DNA of 64,000 nt from JAZDOK01 sp043798715. GTDB taxonomy: Bacteria; Vulcanimicrobiota; JAZDOK01. Made by a program: the position numbers and the translations under genes. Below the pieces are notes generated by a model. It saw only the letters and a list, made by a program, of their open reading frames with translations. It searched no databases and was not told the origin of the DNA. Below, piece by piece: positions 17,154 through 26,220 of this stretch; within the stretch, counting starts at the first letter, position 1, and each line of letters begins with the position of its first letter. The stretch spans positions 11,274 through 75,273 of the forward strand of contig JAZDOK010000001.1 in the NCBI GenBank assembly GCA_043798715.1. The letters are read 5' to 3'.

Positions 17154-20100
17154 CTACTTATAATCCCCTATAACCTCGAAGGCCGCCCAGTAAAACGGAT
17201 TGGCATATTTTTTATCCTTGCGGATGAGCGAAAGCTGGGCGTTCTGAAGGGCCTCGGCCTTGTTTGATTTACCGGAAGCCAGCTCCCTGTAAAACTCCAC
17301 CATGATCTCTTTCGTCTCGCGGGAAGGAACGCTCCAGAGAGAAAGACATACGCTCGATGTTCCCGCGTAAAATAGAGCCGTCGAAAAGCCGACCATCCCT
17401 TCCCCGCCTTTCACCCGGCCCAGGCCCGTCTGGCAGGCGGACAGGGTGATGAGATCTGCGTCAAGATCCATCGAAAGAAAATCCTCTACCTTGAGAAAGC
17501 CCGGAGATACCTCCCCCGCCTGCTTCTCCCCCGTCAACGCGATGCACGAAAGCCAGGGATTTACCGCGTCCACCAGCCCGTGGGTGGAGAATAAAATATA
17601 ACGGTAAGACTTCATATCGGGAGATTTGGCTTTTTCGGTCGTGGCCGCCGGACCGGCGTAAACCACGGATGGCTTGTCTGGTGATTTCAAGGAAGGGCTC
17701 TCCACCAAGACGTAATCCGGAAATAACGCGGCGATGCTTTCCGCCTCATCTTTCGTATCGGGCAGGGGCACCAGGGCCAGGCCGCTGTCTTTGTAATAGG
17801 CGGAAAGATCAAACCCGCCCCTGGTGACGAGTTCTCCTGTCTCCATTCCCGCTTCCAGCGGGATCCCGCCGTTGGCGGCCGACGCGACTGCTTTCCCTTT
17901 TTCTTTCTGGTCGGCAGGCCCGAATACGGGGTCGGCAAAGGCGACGAGTTTCTTTCCGGGACTTCTGTCTTTGGCCTGTAGGCGAATCGTATCCAGTAGC
18001 GCCAGCGAGGGGACATAGCTCACGGCATAATCTTCCACCAGGAAGTGGCAGTCATTGTAATCCGCCGGAGTTCCGGCTCCGGCGCGGGAGCCCAGAATCA
18101 AGGCGTTGAAGGGCAGGTAGGATAAAGTCCCATCCGGGACGATGAGAAGATGCTTGACACCCTTCAGCAGAATCCTCGCTTCTTTCGGGATGAGTAAATC
18201 GGCGAGGTATTTGCCCACTTTGACGTTCACCTCAGATGGGGAAGAAAGGTCTCCCTTCTCCATCGGCGCTCTATAGAGGCGGATAAGCCCTTCGAGCCCA
18301 ATGGAGGATTTGTCCTTGTCAAAACGGGCAGGCAATATTTTGTTGGCCACCTCTTCATCCATCCCGGCCATATCCCTGGGGAGTTTAGACGCAACAGCGA
18401 TGCGAAAAGCCTGAATAGTATCCGACTTCAAGACAAAGAGAATGCTTTCTTCAGGCAGAACCACGTATTCCAAAACAGCAGTATCCGGAGGAATGTCTTT
18501 TTGAATTTCACTTGCTTTCTTGAAATTCGGCTTCTGGTATTTCCCGATGAGTGATTTTTTTATTTCGTATTCTATCTGGCTGCGCTTGAGCTCAAGCTCC
18601 TCGATTTTCTTCCTGATTTCTTCCCTTTGAGCGCCCATTACAGATAATTCCCTTGCGTGCAAATCAGAGATCTGTTTTTGCAGGCTCCCGTCTTCAACTA
18701 AAAGTCCGGCCGGGGCTTTTTCCTTCAGATTCGCATTTCTCTCGGAAAGCAGATCCAGGGTTGTCCTGGCCTTTCCCGCTTCGGCGAAGTGAAAAGCCGC
18801 CTCAAGCTCCGCCTTTTCAGGCTCTTTGGAAGAGGCCCAGGCTGAAAGTTCGGATTTTGGAAGAGGCTTCTTCTGACCGGCAAGATTCACCAGAAAGCGG
18901 GCCGTATATGAATAAACCTGGGAAGGCTCCTCGAACACACCCATCCTGGCCTCTCTTCCCAGGGCCATTTCTCTTTTTTCTTCCGAGACCGCGATGGCTT
19001 TGACATAAGTCGAATTCGCTCCCTGAAAATTGCCTTTTCCTTCGTAGGCCCTGGCCAGGCCGAGGGAAATCCACCAACCTCTTATCTGCTGCAGGGCGCG
19101 ATTATAAAATTCAATCGCCTGGTCATAATTTTTCAGGCCTCTTTGGGCGTCTCCCATATTAGCATAACAGATAGCCTCGTCGCTTTCTCTTCCTTTGACT
19201 TTCCCGTACATCTCCAGGGCCAGATTCTGGTACTTTATCGCCTCGTCATATTTCCCGATGTTTTCCATCTTTACGCCTATGTTCTTATAACAGTCAGCCT
19301 GTTCCCGTTCGGTCCCTTTTACTTTTTTGTATATTTCCAGGGCCATGTTCTGGTATTTCAGTTCCTCTTCGTCTTTGCCCATGTCACCCAGTACGTCGCC
19401 GATATTTATATAGCAGTCAGCCTGTTCCCGTTCGGTCCCTTCCGACTTTTTATATATTTCCAGAGCCATCTTCTGGCATTTCAATTCCTCTTCGTGTTTA
19501 CTCATATCACCCAGTATCACGCCGATATTCACATAACAGCCGGCCTGCTTGTTTTCCGTCCCCTTTATTTTTTTAAACATTTCCAGGGCCAGGCTCTGAT
19601 TTTTTATCGCTTCCTCGTATCTGTTCTCCTCATATAACACATTGCCGATGTTCTTGTAACAGGCGGCCTGCTCTTCTTCCGTACCGGGGAGTTTCCTGAA
19701 CATTTCCAGCGCGAGATTCTGGTGTTTTATCGATTCCTCATGTTTTTCCAGGTTTCTCAGAGCTATGCCGATATTCTGGTGGCAGCCGGCCTGGCCTCCT
19801 TCGGTTCCTTTTATTTTTTTCAACATTTCCAGGGCCATGTTCTGATATTTTATTCCTTCCTCGTATCTTCCCATTCTGTCCAATGCCACGCCGATTTTGA
19901 TGAAGCAGCCGGCCTGTTCTCCTTCGCTCCCGGGTATTTTCTTGAGCAATTCCAGGGCCAGATTCTGATGCTCGATCTCCTCGTCATATTTTCCGATATT
20001 CCCCAGAGCCGAGCCGATGTTTTTATGGCAGTCCACCTGTTGCGCTCCCGTTCCGGGCATTTTCTCGTACAATTCCAGCGCGAGACGTTCGTTTTTAATA

Positions 20101-20489
20101 CCTTCCTCATATCTGCCCATATTGCTTAATGCCACGCCAAGAAACCCAAGACAGGTGGCCTGCAGGCTTTCCATCCCGGAAATTTTCTTTAACAATTCCA
20201 GGGCCATATTCTCGTTTTGTATACTCTCCTCAAATTTGCCCGTCTGGCTTTGTATCCCGCCTATAAATCCATGGCAAATAGCCTGTAGTTTTTCCGTCCC
20301 GGGAATTTTCTTTAGAATTTCATTGGCCTTTTCCAATGATTGAAGCGCTTCAGCCAGATTCCCCTTCTCAAAAAGTCCCATTCCCTGCATGCACAAATTT
20401 TGTGCTTCTTCGAAATTCTGGGCAAAACCGACCCCGAAAATCATGAAAACCAGGACAAAAGTTATTACACCCATTTTTACCGTTTTCAT
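17154..20489 (-). CDS. Secreted TPR-CHAT protein B
   Basis: A 1111-residue paralogue of CHAT protein A. It has a signal peptide (MKTVKMGVITFVLVFMIFG, cleavage near GFA), about eleven TPR units of ~41 residues (residues ~35-480) and a C-terminal CHAT domain with His970 (FSTHG) and Cys1019 (LSACQTG). From the NANLKEKAPAGLL segment to the C-terminus it is almost identical to protein A, whereas the TPR array differs in number and sequence, pointing to duplication with gene conversion of the catalytic half. GGAGG lies 9 nt before the ATG. It lies 95 bp upstream of protein A on the same strand and is divergent from the FlgO/CsgG-like gene. An element at 17846-17879 adds 12 codons absent from A. Confidence 0.9.
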   Translation of the reverse strand: MKTVKMGVITFVLVFMIFGVGFAQNFEEAQNLCMQGMGLFEKGNLAEALQSLEKANEILKKIPGTEKLQAICHGFIGGIQSQTGKFEESIQNENMALELLKKISGMESLQATCLGFLGVALSNMGRYEEGIKNERLALELYEKMPGTGAQQVDCHKNIGSALGNIGKYDEEIEHQNLALELLKKIPGSEGEQAGCFIKIGVALDRMGRYEEGIKYQNMALEMLKKIKGTEGGQAGCHQNIGIALRNLEKHEESIKHQNLALEMFRKLPGTEEEQAACYKNIGNVLYEENRYEEAIKNQSLALEMFKKIKGTENKQAGCYVNIGVILGDMSKHEEELKCQKMALEIYKKSEGTEREQADCYINIGDVLGDMGKDEEELKYQNMALEIYKKVKGTEREQADCYKNIGVKMENIGKYDEAIKYQNLALEMYGKVKGRESDEAICYANMGDAQRGLKNYDQAIEFYNRALQQIRGWWISLGLARAYEGKGNFQGANSTYVKAIAVSEEKREMALGREARMGVFEEPSQVYSYTARFLVNLAGQKKPLPKSELSAWASSKEPEKAELEAAFHFAEAGKARTTLDLLSERNANLKEKAPAGLLVEDGSLQKQISDLHARELSVMGAQREEIRKKIEELELKRSQIEYEIKKSLIGKYQKPNFKKASEIQKDIPPDTAVLEYVVLPEESILFVLKSDTIQAFRIAVASKLPRDMAGMDEEVANKILPARFDKDKSSIGLEGLIRLYRAPMEKGDLSSPSEVNVKVGKYLADLLIPKEARILLKGVKHLLIVPDGTLSYLPFNALILGSRAGAGTPADYNDCHFLVEDYAVSYVPSLALLDTIRLQAKDRSPGKKLVAFADPVFGPADQKEKGKAVASAANGGIPLEAGMETGELVTRGGFDLSAYYKDSGLALVPLPDTKDEAESIAALFPDYVLVESPSLKSPDKPSVVYAGPAATTEKAKSPDMKSYRYILFSTHGLVDAVNPWLSCIALTGEKQAGEVSPGFLKVEDFLSMDLDADLITLSACQTGLGRVKGGEGMVGFSTALFYAGTSSVCLSLWSVPSRETKEIMVEFYRELASGKSNKAEALQNAQLSLIRKDKKYANPFYWAAFEVIGDYK
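17846..17879 (-). repeat. Palindromic element inserted in CHAT gene B
   Basis: Identical over 34 nt to 14701-14734, but located ~135 bp earlier in the coding direction (towards the middle of the domain linker on the other side of the GPADQKEKGK segment) and read in a different frame, as ANGGIPLEAG. The homologous place in gene A has no insert. Confidence 0.8.
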
Positions 20490-20625
20490 TCCTGAACACC
20501 TCCCGAGTAATACTTATCGCCGTCCTCAACAGGCATAGCTTTTTTCTTCCCCGTCTTAACTATCTCCTCCTGTTTATTTTTCCTTCGGAAAATGTTATCA
20601 TATCAAATAAGAGGAGGTCGGCAAA

Positions 20626-22173
20626 ATGAAGATTATCAATAAATATTTTTTTCTATACATTGCTCTCTTGATTTCCCTTTTTCTTCCCGCTCCCGCATTT
20701 TCAAAGGAAACAGCAAAGAAAACCCTGGCGGTCAACAACCTCTCCAATATTTCCGGGGACCACGGTTCGGATTATCTCGGCGTGGCCCTGGCGGAATCCA
20801 TTTCCTCCCGTCTCGGCAATCTGAGCGGCATCATCCTGGTGGAAAGAAGCCAGCTCACTTCCCTGCTCAAGGAATTGAAACTGAATCTCACCGGAGTCGT
20901 GAGCAAATCCGCCGCTCTCCAGGTGGGGCAGATGAGCGGCGCTTCATATTTGCTCCTGGGGAGCTACGAGAAACAGGGAGACATGCTCGCCGTGAATCTC
21001 AGGCTGGTGAACACGGCGACGGGGGAAGTAGCCCTGGCCGTGAGGGAACAGGAAAAAAACAGGGATCTGCTGGAAGAAAAACTTTTTACCCGCCTGGCCA
21101 AGTACCTCCAGATGGATGTAAAAGACACGAAGTCTTTGACGTCCATAAATGAAGCCGCCCGCAAGGATTTCGAGGAAGGATTGCTGTCCTTGCAGAGAGA
21201 GCAATACGAGACGGCTTTTTCAAGTTTCTGCGCGGCTTCCGAAAAGGATCCTTTAAATCTTCAGATTCACCGAAAAATCGAGGAAGCGGCAAAGCTGGGA
21301 AAGCTGGAAGAAAAATTCCTGAACAGATACTCCGGCTTGGCTGCAAAAAACCCCGATTCCGCCATATTTCATAATTATCTTGGGAATGCCTATCTGCTTC
21401 TGGATCTCAAGGATACGGGAGGCAAGGCTCAATTTGAGTATGAACAATCACTTAAATGCGATAAGAACTTCGCCCCGCCTTATAACAACCTGGCCATCAT
21501 CCTCTCCAGATGCGGGAAATTCAAAGAGGCCGGGGAAAAAATGCAAAAATACACGGAACTAAAGCCCGGGGACCCCTTCGGCTATGTCAACAGATCGCTC
21601 ATCGAGGTGGCGTCTCTCAAGCGGGAAGGAAGTAATAAGCTGAAGGAGCGAAAATCCGACATCGAGAGCCTCTACAAAAAGGCGCTTGAGCTCGATCCCC
21701 TGTGCGGCCCCGCTTTCCGGGGGCTGGCCTCATATTATTCCGCCATCGGGCTTGATTCCGAAGCCCTCGGCCTGTATCAGGCATATCTTAAGATAAACCC
21801 TGAAGATGAAAAAATTAAAAAGCGCGCGGCCGAACTTTCACAAAAGTCGGGAGGCGTTGAAACGGAACCTCAGGAAGAACTGATCACCCGGGCCGGAGGC
21901 GATATGTCCGTCCTGCGCCAGGCCTCTCCCATGAAATTCTATGCGGCTGCTCTTTCTTCCATTAAGGAAAACAGGCTGGAAGATGCGCTAGTGCTGTGTA
22001 AAGAGGCCCTGGCTCTTCAACCGGACAATGGATTCGGCCTGACAATCCTCGGGAAAATATATCTGGCTCTCAACAGGCCTGACGAGGCGAAAGCGGCGCT
22101 TGAAGAAGCCGTTAAATCAGCTTCGAACCCTCTGGCCGAAGAGCTTTTATCCACACTCCTAAAGAAGCAATAA
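20626..22173 (+). CDS. Secreted FlgO/CsgG-like TPR protein
   Basis: A 515-residue protein with a Sec signal peptide (MKIINKYFFLYIALLISLFL, cleavage near AFS). Residues ~30-165 form an alpha/beta domain with the pattern of CsgG/FlgO-like proteins: KKTLAVNNLSNISG, DYLGVALAESISSRL, VERSQLTSLLKEL and GASYLLLGSYEKQG. The rest is TPR (FHNYLGNAYLLLDLK, PPYNNLAIILSRCGKFKEA, ALVLCKEALALQPDNGFGL). Proteins of this class sit in the periplasm or at the outer membrane and sense or assemble surface structures. AGAGGAGG lies 8 nt before the ATG. It is divergent from the CHAT pair with a shared ~135-bp control region, so a shared envelope function with the CHAT proteins is a reasonable inference. Confidence 0.82.
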   Translation: MKIINKYFFLYIALLISLFLPAPAFSKETAKKTLAVNNLSNISGDHGSDYLGVALAESISSRLGNLSGIILVERSQLTSLLKELKLNLTGVVSKSAALQVGQMSGASYLLLGSYEKQGDMLAVNLRLVNTATGEVALAVREQEKNRDLLEEKLFTRLAKYLQMDVKDTKSLTSINEAARKDFEEGLLSLQREQYETAFSSFCAASEKDPLNLQIHRKIEEAAKLGKLEEKFLNRYSGLAAKNPDSAIFHNYLGNAYLLLDLKDTGGKAQFEYEQSLKCDKNFAPPYNNLAIILSRCGKFKEAGEKMQKYTELKPGDPFGYVNRSLIEVASLKREGSNKLKERKSDIESLYKKALELDPLCGPAFRGLASYYSAIGLDSEALGLYQAYLKINPEDEKIKKRAAELSQKSGGVETEPQEELITRAGGDMSVLRQASPMKFYAAALSSIKENRLEDALVLCKEALALQPDNGFGLTILGKIYLALNRPDEAKAALEEAVKSASNPLAEELLSTLLKKQ

Positions 22174-22201
22174 CGCCACAAATTTCCACGGCAGAAATAT
22201 A

Positions 22202-22237
22202 TCAGCCCGTGAAGCTGGCGGCTGCCTCACGGGCTGA
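22202..22237. terminator. Hairpin between convergent genes
   Basis: An 11-bp perfect stem (TCAGCCCGTGA / TCACGGGCTGA) with a 14-nt loop lies between two converging genes. No strong U-tract follows, so it may be a transcription-end barrier rather than a classical terminator. Confidence 0.45.
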
Positions 22238-22261
22238 CACTTGAATACTAAAAAAGTTATT

Positions 22262-23863
22262 TCAGCCGTTTACTTTATGGTAGAGCCACTTGGCGGCCAT
22301 GGTCCCGACCACGCCGATGGCCCCTCCAATCGCCAGGAATGGCGCCACCACCGGCACCAGGAACGAGGCGGCGCTCACGGTGGCAAATAAGGCGGTAGTG
22401 GCGCTGAAGGCCTTGTCCGCCTTGGAAACTTCGGGATTCTTGATGTCCTTGGCCGCGGTGTAGATGGCGTCGGCGGCCAGAAGCATGCCCACTCCGGGGA
22501 TCAGCGTCTTAAGGACGGCCGAGGTCGTGCCCAGGGCCGCGGTTCTGGCTGCTCCGGTCAGGAGTTTACCGGCGACGGCCGATCCGGCCTCAACCCCGCC
22601 AATAACCAGCCCGCCTCCGAGGCCCGCCGTCTTGAGGACGGTTCCCAGGGTATCCTTCTTGAAGGACGTCTTGTAATCAGTGACCATCTTCTCCATGGAT
22701 TCCTTGAAAGTGAGCTTTGTCTGGGGCGGAAGGTTTTTCTTCTCCGCCTCGACTTTAGCGCGATTCTCGTCGATCATGTAATCCATGAATTTCCCGTATT
22801 CCTTCTGGAAACCCTGGGTCGAGGAAATCAGGTCCTTGCGGGTTCCCGGCTCTCCAAGAGCGGTTGCGGGCATGGAGAGCAGCATATCCAGTTTGGATTG
22901 AGCCGCATTCAGACCCTCTTTCTTTTCGTATTTTTCAAGATAACTCTTAATCTGGTCCTCGGAGATCGCGCCTTTCTGCACGAGCTGGCCGAAGGCCATC
23001 TTGTCTTCCACTTTTCTCTGGGTCAGCTTCTCAATGCCCTTGAGAACGAGGTATTCGGCGGGCAGAAGCATGGCGAAGACACCGGCGACGAGGCCGGGGG
23101 AGATCCCCGTGTTCCGGGCAATCTGAGCGAAGTCATGACCCTCGGAGGCCGCTTTATTAAGGGCCTCGCCGGTCATCCCGACCGCGGAAAGAGGGTAGAT
23201 CGTGTTGGTGAAATGATTGATGGTGGAGGTGGCCATTAAAGTGTAGCCCAATACCGGGTGGTTTTTCCTCAGAGCGAAACCGGCGGCGAAGGAGAGGAGC
23301 TGAGGGGCCTCTATGGCCGCCTGTCCTGCCGCCGCCACGATGGTCAGACCCTTGTTGGTCCCGAGCTGCTTGGCCAGCGGAGTTTCCTTGAGATTGTCGA
23401 ACTGGGTTACGCCCGCGGCGCCGTCCTGGTTGACGTCGTAACTGGAGGCAAGCTTTTTCCATGTGTCCCCGGAGGGATCAGCCAGGAAACTCTTCAAGTT
23501 ATCAATTCCGTCAACCTGAACAGTCGTATCCGCGTTGAAAATCGCCTTGGCCGCAGTGGCGTGGGCCTGTTCGTGGACATAGGCCACGGCGCCCAGGGGA
23601 TCGCTGGGATACATCATAAAATCGGCTACAATGCCGACCCCGGCCAACATACCACCGATGGTGCCGGCTTTGCCCCCATCATGAGGAGCAAGGTTGGCGG
23701 AAAGCGGACCCGAAATCTCCCTGGAGCTCTTTTCCGAGAGAGTCACCCGGTCAACCGGGGACGGCGTCTGCTTTTCATCAGCAGCCTTCCGCCCTTCGGC
23801 GGCGACCATCCCTTCCTTAAGCTTCCTGAGCTCGACGGGGCCGAGTTTTCCGATTGCATCCAT
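22262..23863 (-). CDS. HExxH-motif protein with EF-hand-like loop and hydrophobic C-terminus
   Basis: A 533-residue protein with no family I can name. The start MDAIGKLGPVEL is chosen because AGGAGG lies 10 nt upstream; a longer in-frame ATG lacks support. Residues 1-75 are charged and disordered (PSPVDRVTLSEKS). A zinc-protease-type motif HEQAH is at residues 97-101 within AYVHEQAHATAAKA, resembling site-2 protease HExxHxxxA signatures. An EF-hand-like loop DVNQDGAAG is at ~143. Residues ~180-270 and 430-533 are Ala/Gly-rich and hydrophobic with probable membrane helices; a Lys/Glu-rich helical stretch lies at ~310-420. No signal peptide. A regulated promoter lies at 23925-23953. It could be a membrane metalloprotease or an effector-like protein; the second metal-ligand site is not evident. 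Confidence 0.75.
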   Translation of the reverse strand: MDAIGKLGPVELRKLKEGMVAAEGRKAADEKQTPSPVDRVTLSEKSSREISGPLSANLAPHDGGKAGTIGGMLAGVGIVADFMMYPSDPLGAVAYVHEQAHATAAKAIFNADTTVQVDGIDNLKSFLADPSGDTWKKLASSYDVNQDGAAGVTQFDNLKETPLAKQLGTNKGLTIVAAAGQAAIEAPQLLSFAAGFALRKNHPVLGYTLMATSTINHFTNTIYPLSAVGMTGEALNKAASEGHDFAQIARNTGISPGLVAGVFAMLLPAEYLVLKGIEKLTQRKVEDKMAFGQLVQKGAISEDQIKSYLEKYEKKEGLNAAQSKLDMLLSMPATALGEPGTRKDLISSTQGFQKEYGKFMDYMIDENRAKVEAEKKNLPPQTKLTFKESMEKMVTDYKTSFKKDTLGTVLKTAGLGGGLVIGGVEAGSAVAGKLLTGAARTAALGTTSAVLKTLIPGVGMLLAADAIYTAAKDIKNPEVSKADKAFSATTALFATVSAASFLVPVVAPFLAIGGAIGVVGTMAAKWLYHKVNG

Positions 23864-23920
23864 TAGCTCAATTCCTCCTAAAGCCGACAAAACACACATG
23901 GCGTTCCACCGGACCGCCAT

Positions 23921-23953
23921 GCACAGTATAACAGTGCAAAAAGCCAAAAGCAA
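23921..23953 (-). promoter_or_regulatory. Promoter with overlapping palindrome, HExxH gene
   Basis: Minus strand TTGCTT (23953-23948), 17-nt spacer, TATACT (23930-23925). A palindrome GCAC-N9-GTGC (23921-23937) covers the -10, as a repressor site would. Confidence 0.6.
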
Positions 23954-23971
23954 TACAAAAATGTTAACGAT

Positions 23972-23990
23972 TTGTTAAATTCCTGAACGG
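23972..23990 (-). promoter_or_regulatory. Conserved upstream element, copy 2
   Basis: TTGTTAAATTCCTGAACGG (plus strand), 17 of 19 positions as at 17114-17132. It lies ~20 bp upstream of the -35 of the HExxH gene promoter, where an activator would bind. A GTTAACGATTTGTTAA stretch overlaps it. Confidence 0.4.
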
Positions 23991-24134
23991 TCACCTCTTT
24001 ATGGAAACCGATAAAATTCATGCGTCCGGCCCGGAGGCGATAGTCAACTTCGGATTTGAAGGATGCCCCGGGGTTTTTCTCGAAAGCATTCCTGAAACAA
24101 AAGAGACGGTTTTAACCGGATCTCATGAAAGGGC

Positions 24135-26219
24135 GTGAACTTCGTCGAACGGATCCTTCTGATCGAAGATAATCCACTGGTACTCAGGCTGTGGAAGGCC
24201 CAGCTCCGAAAAATGCACTTTGAGGTCAGCACGGCCATCAACGGCTACGACGGGCTGAACAAAGCGCTGCTCGAAAAGCCGGCCCTCATCCTGCTCGACT
24301 CGGTGATGCCCGAACTGGACGGTTTCGACTTCCTCATGAAACTCCGCGCCAATCCGGCCCTGGCCGCCATCCCCGTAATTATCCTCTCTAATTTTAACTT
24401 TTCGGAGGACATCGAGCGCGCCCGGGAACTCGGGGCCGCCGATTATCTTCTGAAATACGAGCTGACCCCGGCGAAACTTTTCGATACTATCAACACCGTC
24501 CTGAACCTGAAAAAAGAGGCGCCATCTTGTCCCCCCGGAGATCCCCTTGACCAGATGCTCCTGGACGCCGCCATCCTGGACCCGCAGGAATTGCAGGAGG
24601 CCCTGAAGGCCTCCAGTGCCCAACCTCTGCCCATGATCGAAACCATCGCGACCCTGGACTTTTTGGAACCCCCGGATAAATACCATTTCCTTGAACTTGC
24701 CTACCGGACGGATTTCGTCAGAATATCGGACTACACCGTCTCCCCCGAAGCGCTGGCCCTTATCCCCAAGAAGGCGGCGCTCGAGTGGAAGATCATACCG
24801 ATCTCTTTAAAATCCTCCCGCCTCATGGTCGCCATGGTGGATCCAGGCGACATAGCCGCCCTTGACTTCGTGCGGCAGCTCACGGGAAAGGAAGTGCGGG
24901 CGGTCTATGCCACCCGGGAGGACATAGACAAATCCCTTATCCTCTACTACGGCTCCCCCGACCTTCTGAACCAGCTCCGGAAGAACCTCATGATAGAGAC
25001 CGCGGAGGACGAGAGCTGCCGGACTTTCAGCGACGCCTCTAAAATAATCCAGGACCAGGCCCCCGTGGTGGAACTCATGGACGTGCTAATCGTCAAGGCC
25101 CTTGATGAGCTGGCCAGCGACATCCACCTCGAGCCGGCGGAGGAGGGGGAGATCATCCGCCTCAGGGTGGACGGTGTGCTTCACGACGTACAGACCCTTC
25201 CCAGGAGTATAGAGCCGGCCCTGGCCACCAGAGTGAAGATTATGGCCGGGATGAACATATCCGAGCGCCGCCTGCCTCAGGACGGCCGCTTCCAGATCCG
25301 GATGAACGAGGAGACGGTGGATTTCAGGGTCTCCAGCATCCCGACTATCTACGGGGAAAAAATCGTGCTTCGGCTCCTCCGCCACCAGGGAGCGCTGGCA
25401 ACCCTCGAGGGCCTCGGCTTCGATGACGCGGCCCTCGCCGAATACCGCGCGATGGTCCGCCGGCCCTATGGCATGGTCATCCTGACCGGTCCCACCGGCA
25501 GCGGCAAGACTACAACCCTCTACTCCACCCTCAATTATCTGAAGTCCCGCGACGTCAATATTATCAGCATCGAAGACCCGGTGGAATACCGCATCAGCGG
25601 TATAAACCAGATTCAGGTGCACCCCAGGATCGGCCTCACCTTCGCCACCGCCCTCCGCTCCATCCTGCGCCAGGATCCCAATATCATCCTGGTGGGGGAA
25701 ATCCGGGACTATGAGACCGCAATACTGGCCGTCCAGGCCGCCCTCACCGGACACCTGGTGCTGACCACCCTTCATACCAATGACGCCCCGAGCGCTTTCA
25801 TCCGCCTGGTGGACCTGGGGGTACCGCCATTCCTGGTCGCCTCCACCATTAACGGGGTGGTCGCCCAGCGCCTCATGCGCTGCATCTGCTCCGATTGCCG
25901 CCGGGAACAGGATTTGAGCGATGAGGAGATTGCGCGTCTGGGGGCGGAATACACGCCGGGAATCCGCTTCCAGAATGGAGCCGGCTGCACCTCCTGCCAC
26001 CGCACCGGCTACCTGGGAAGAACGGCTGTCTTTGAGGTGCTGCCGCTCTCCAAAAATATCCGGACTTCCATCCAGGATCGTATGAACGCCGACTCCATGC
26101 GCGAAACAGCCCGCATTGAGGGCATGAAGACCCTGCGGGAGGCGGCCTGGGAAAAGGTCAAGGCGGGATTGAGCACCCTGGAGGAAATGTGGCGGGTGAC
26201 GCTGGAGGAGGATAATTGA
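24135..26219 (+). CDS. Response-regulator / PilB-GspE ATPase fusion
   Basis: A 694-residue protein. Residues 1-125 are a receiver domain with the acidic pocket IEDN, phosphoacceptor Asp55 in LLDSVMPELDG, the Ser of ILSNFNF and the conserved Lys in YLLKYELTP. Residues ~135-280 are a MshEN/T2SSE N-terminal domain (ALALIPKKAALEWKIIPI), and residues ~300-690 are the secretion ATPase with Walker A GPTGSGKTTTL (~450), Asp box IEDPVEY, Walker B IILVGEIRDYETA, His box LTTLHTNDA and a CxC-x2-C...C-x2-C zinc site. Such ATPases drive type IV pilus or type II secretion assembly at the inner membrane. Usual PilB lacks a receiver; phosphorylation control is inferred. GTG start. No other pilus gene is in the window. 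Confidence 0.9.
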   Translation: MNFVERILLIEDNPLVLRLWKAQLRKMHFEVSTAINGYDGLNKALLEKPALILLDSVMPELDGFDFLMKLRANPALAAIPVIILSNFNFSEDIERARELGAADYLLKYELTPAKLFDTINTVLNLKKEAPSCPPGDPLDQMLLDAAILDPQELQEALKASSAQPLPMIETIATLDFLEPPDKYHFLELAYRTDFVRISDYTVSPEALALIPKKAALEWKIIPISLKSSRLMVAMVDPGDIAALDFVRQLTGKEVRAVYATREDIDKSLILYYGSPDLLNQLRKNLMIETAEDESCRTFSDASKIIQDQAPVVELMDVLIVKALDELASDIHLEPAEEGEIIRLRVDGVLHDVQTLPRSIEPALATRVKIMAGMNISERRLPQDGRFQIRMNEETVDFRVSSIPTIYGEKIVLRLLRHQGALATLEGLGFDDAALAEYRAMVRRPYGMVILTGPTGSGKTTTLYSTLNYLKSRDVNIISIEDPVEYRISGINQIQVHPRIGLTFATALRSILRQDPNIILVGEIRDYETAILAVQAALTGHLVLTTLHTNDAPSAFIRLVDLGVPPFLVASTINGVVAQRLMRCICSDCRREQDLSDEEIARLGAEYTPGIRFQNGAGCTSCHRTGYLGRTAVFEVLPLSKNIRTSIQDRMNADSMRETARIEGMKTLREAAWEKVKAGLSTLEEMWRVTLEEDN

Positions 26220-26220
26220 T

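Noticed and set aside
13951..20489. CHAT proteins as part of a CRISPR-guided caspase (craspase) or gasdermin defence system
   Set aside because: Both have Sec signal peptides and there is no gRAMP/Cas7-11, gasdermin or other defence gene beside them.
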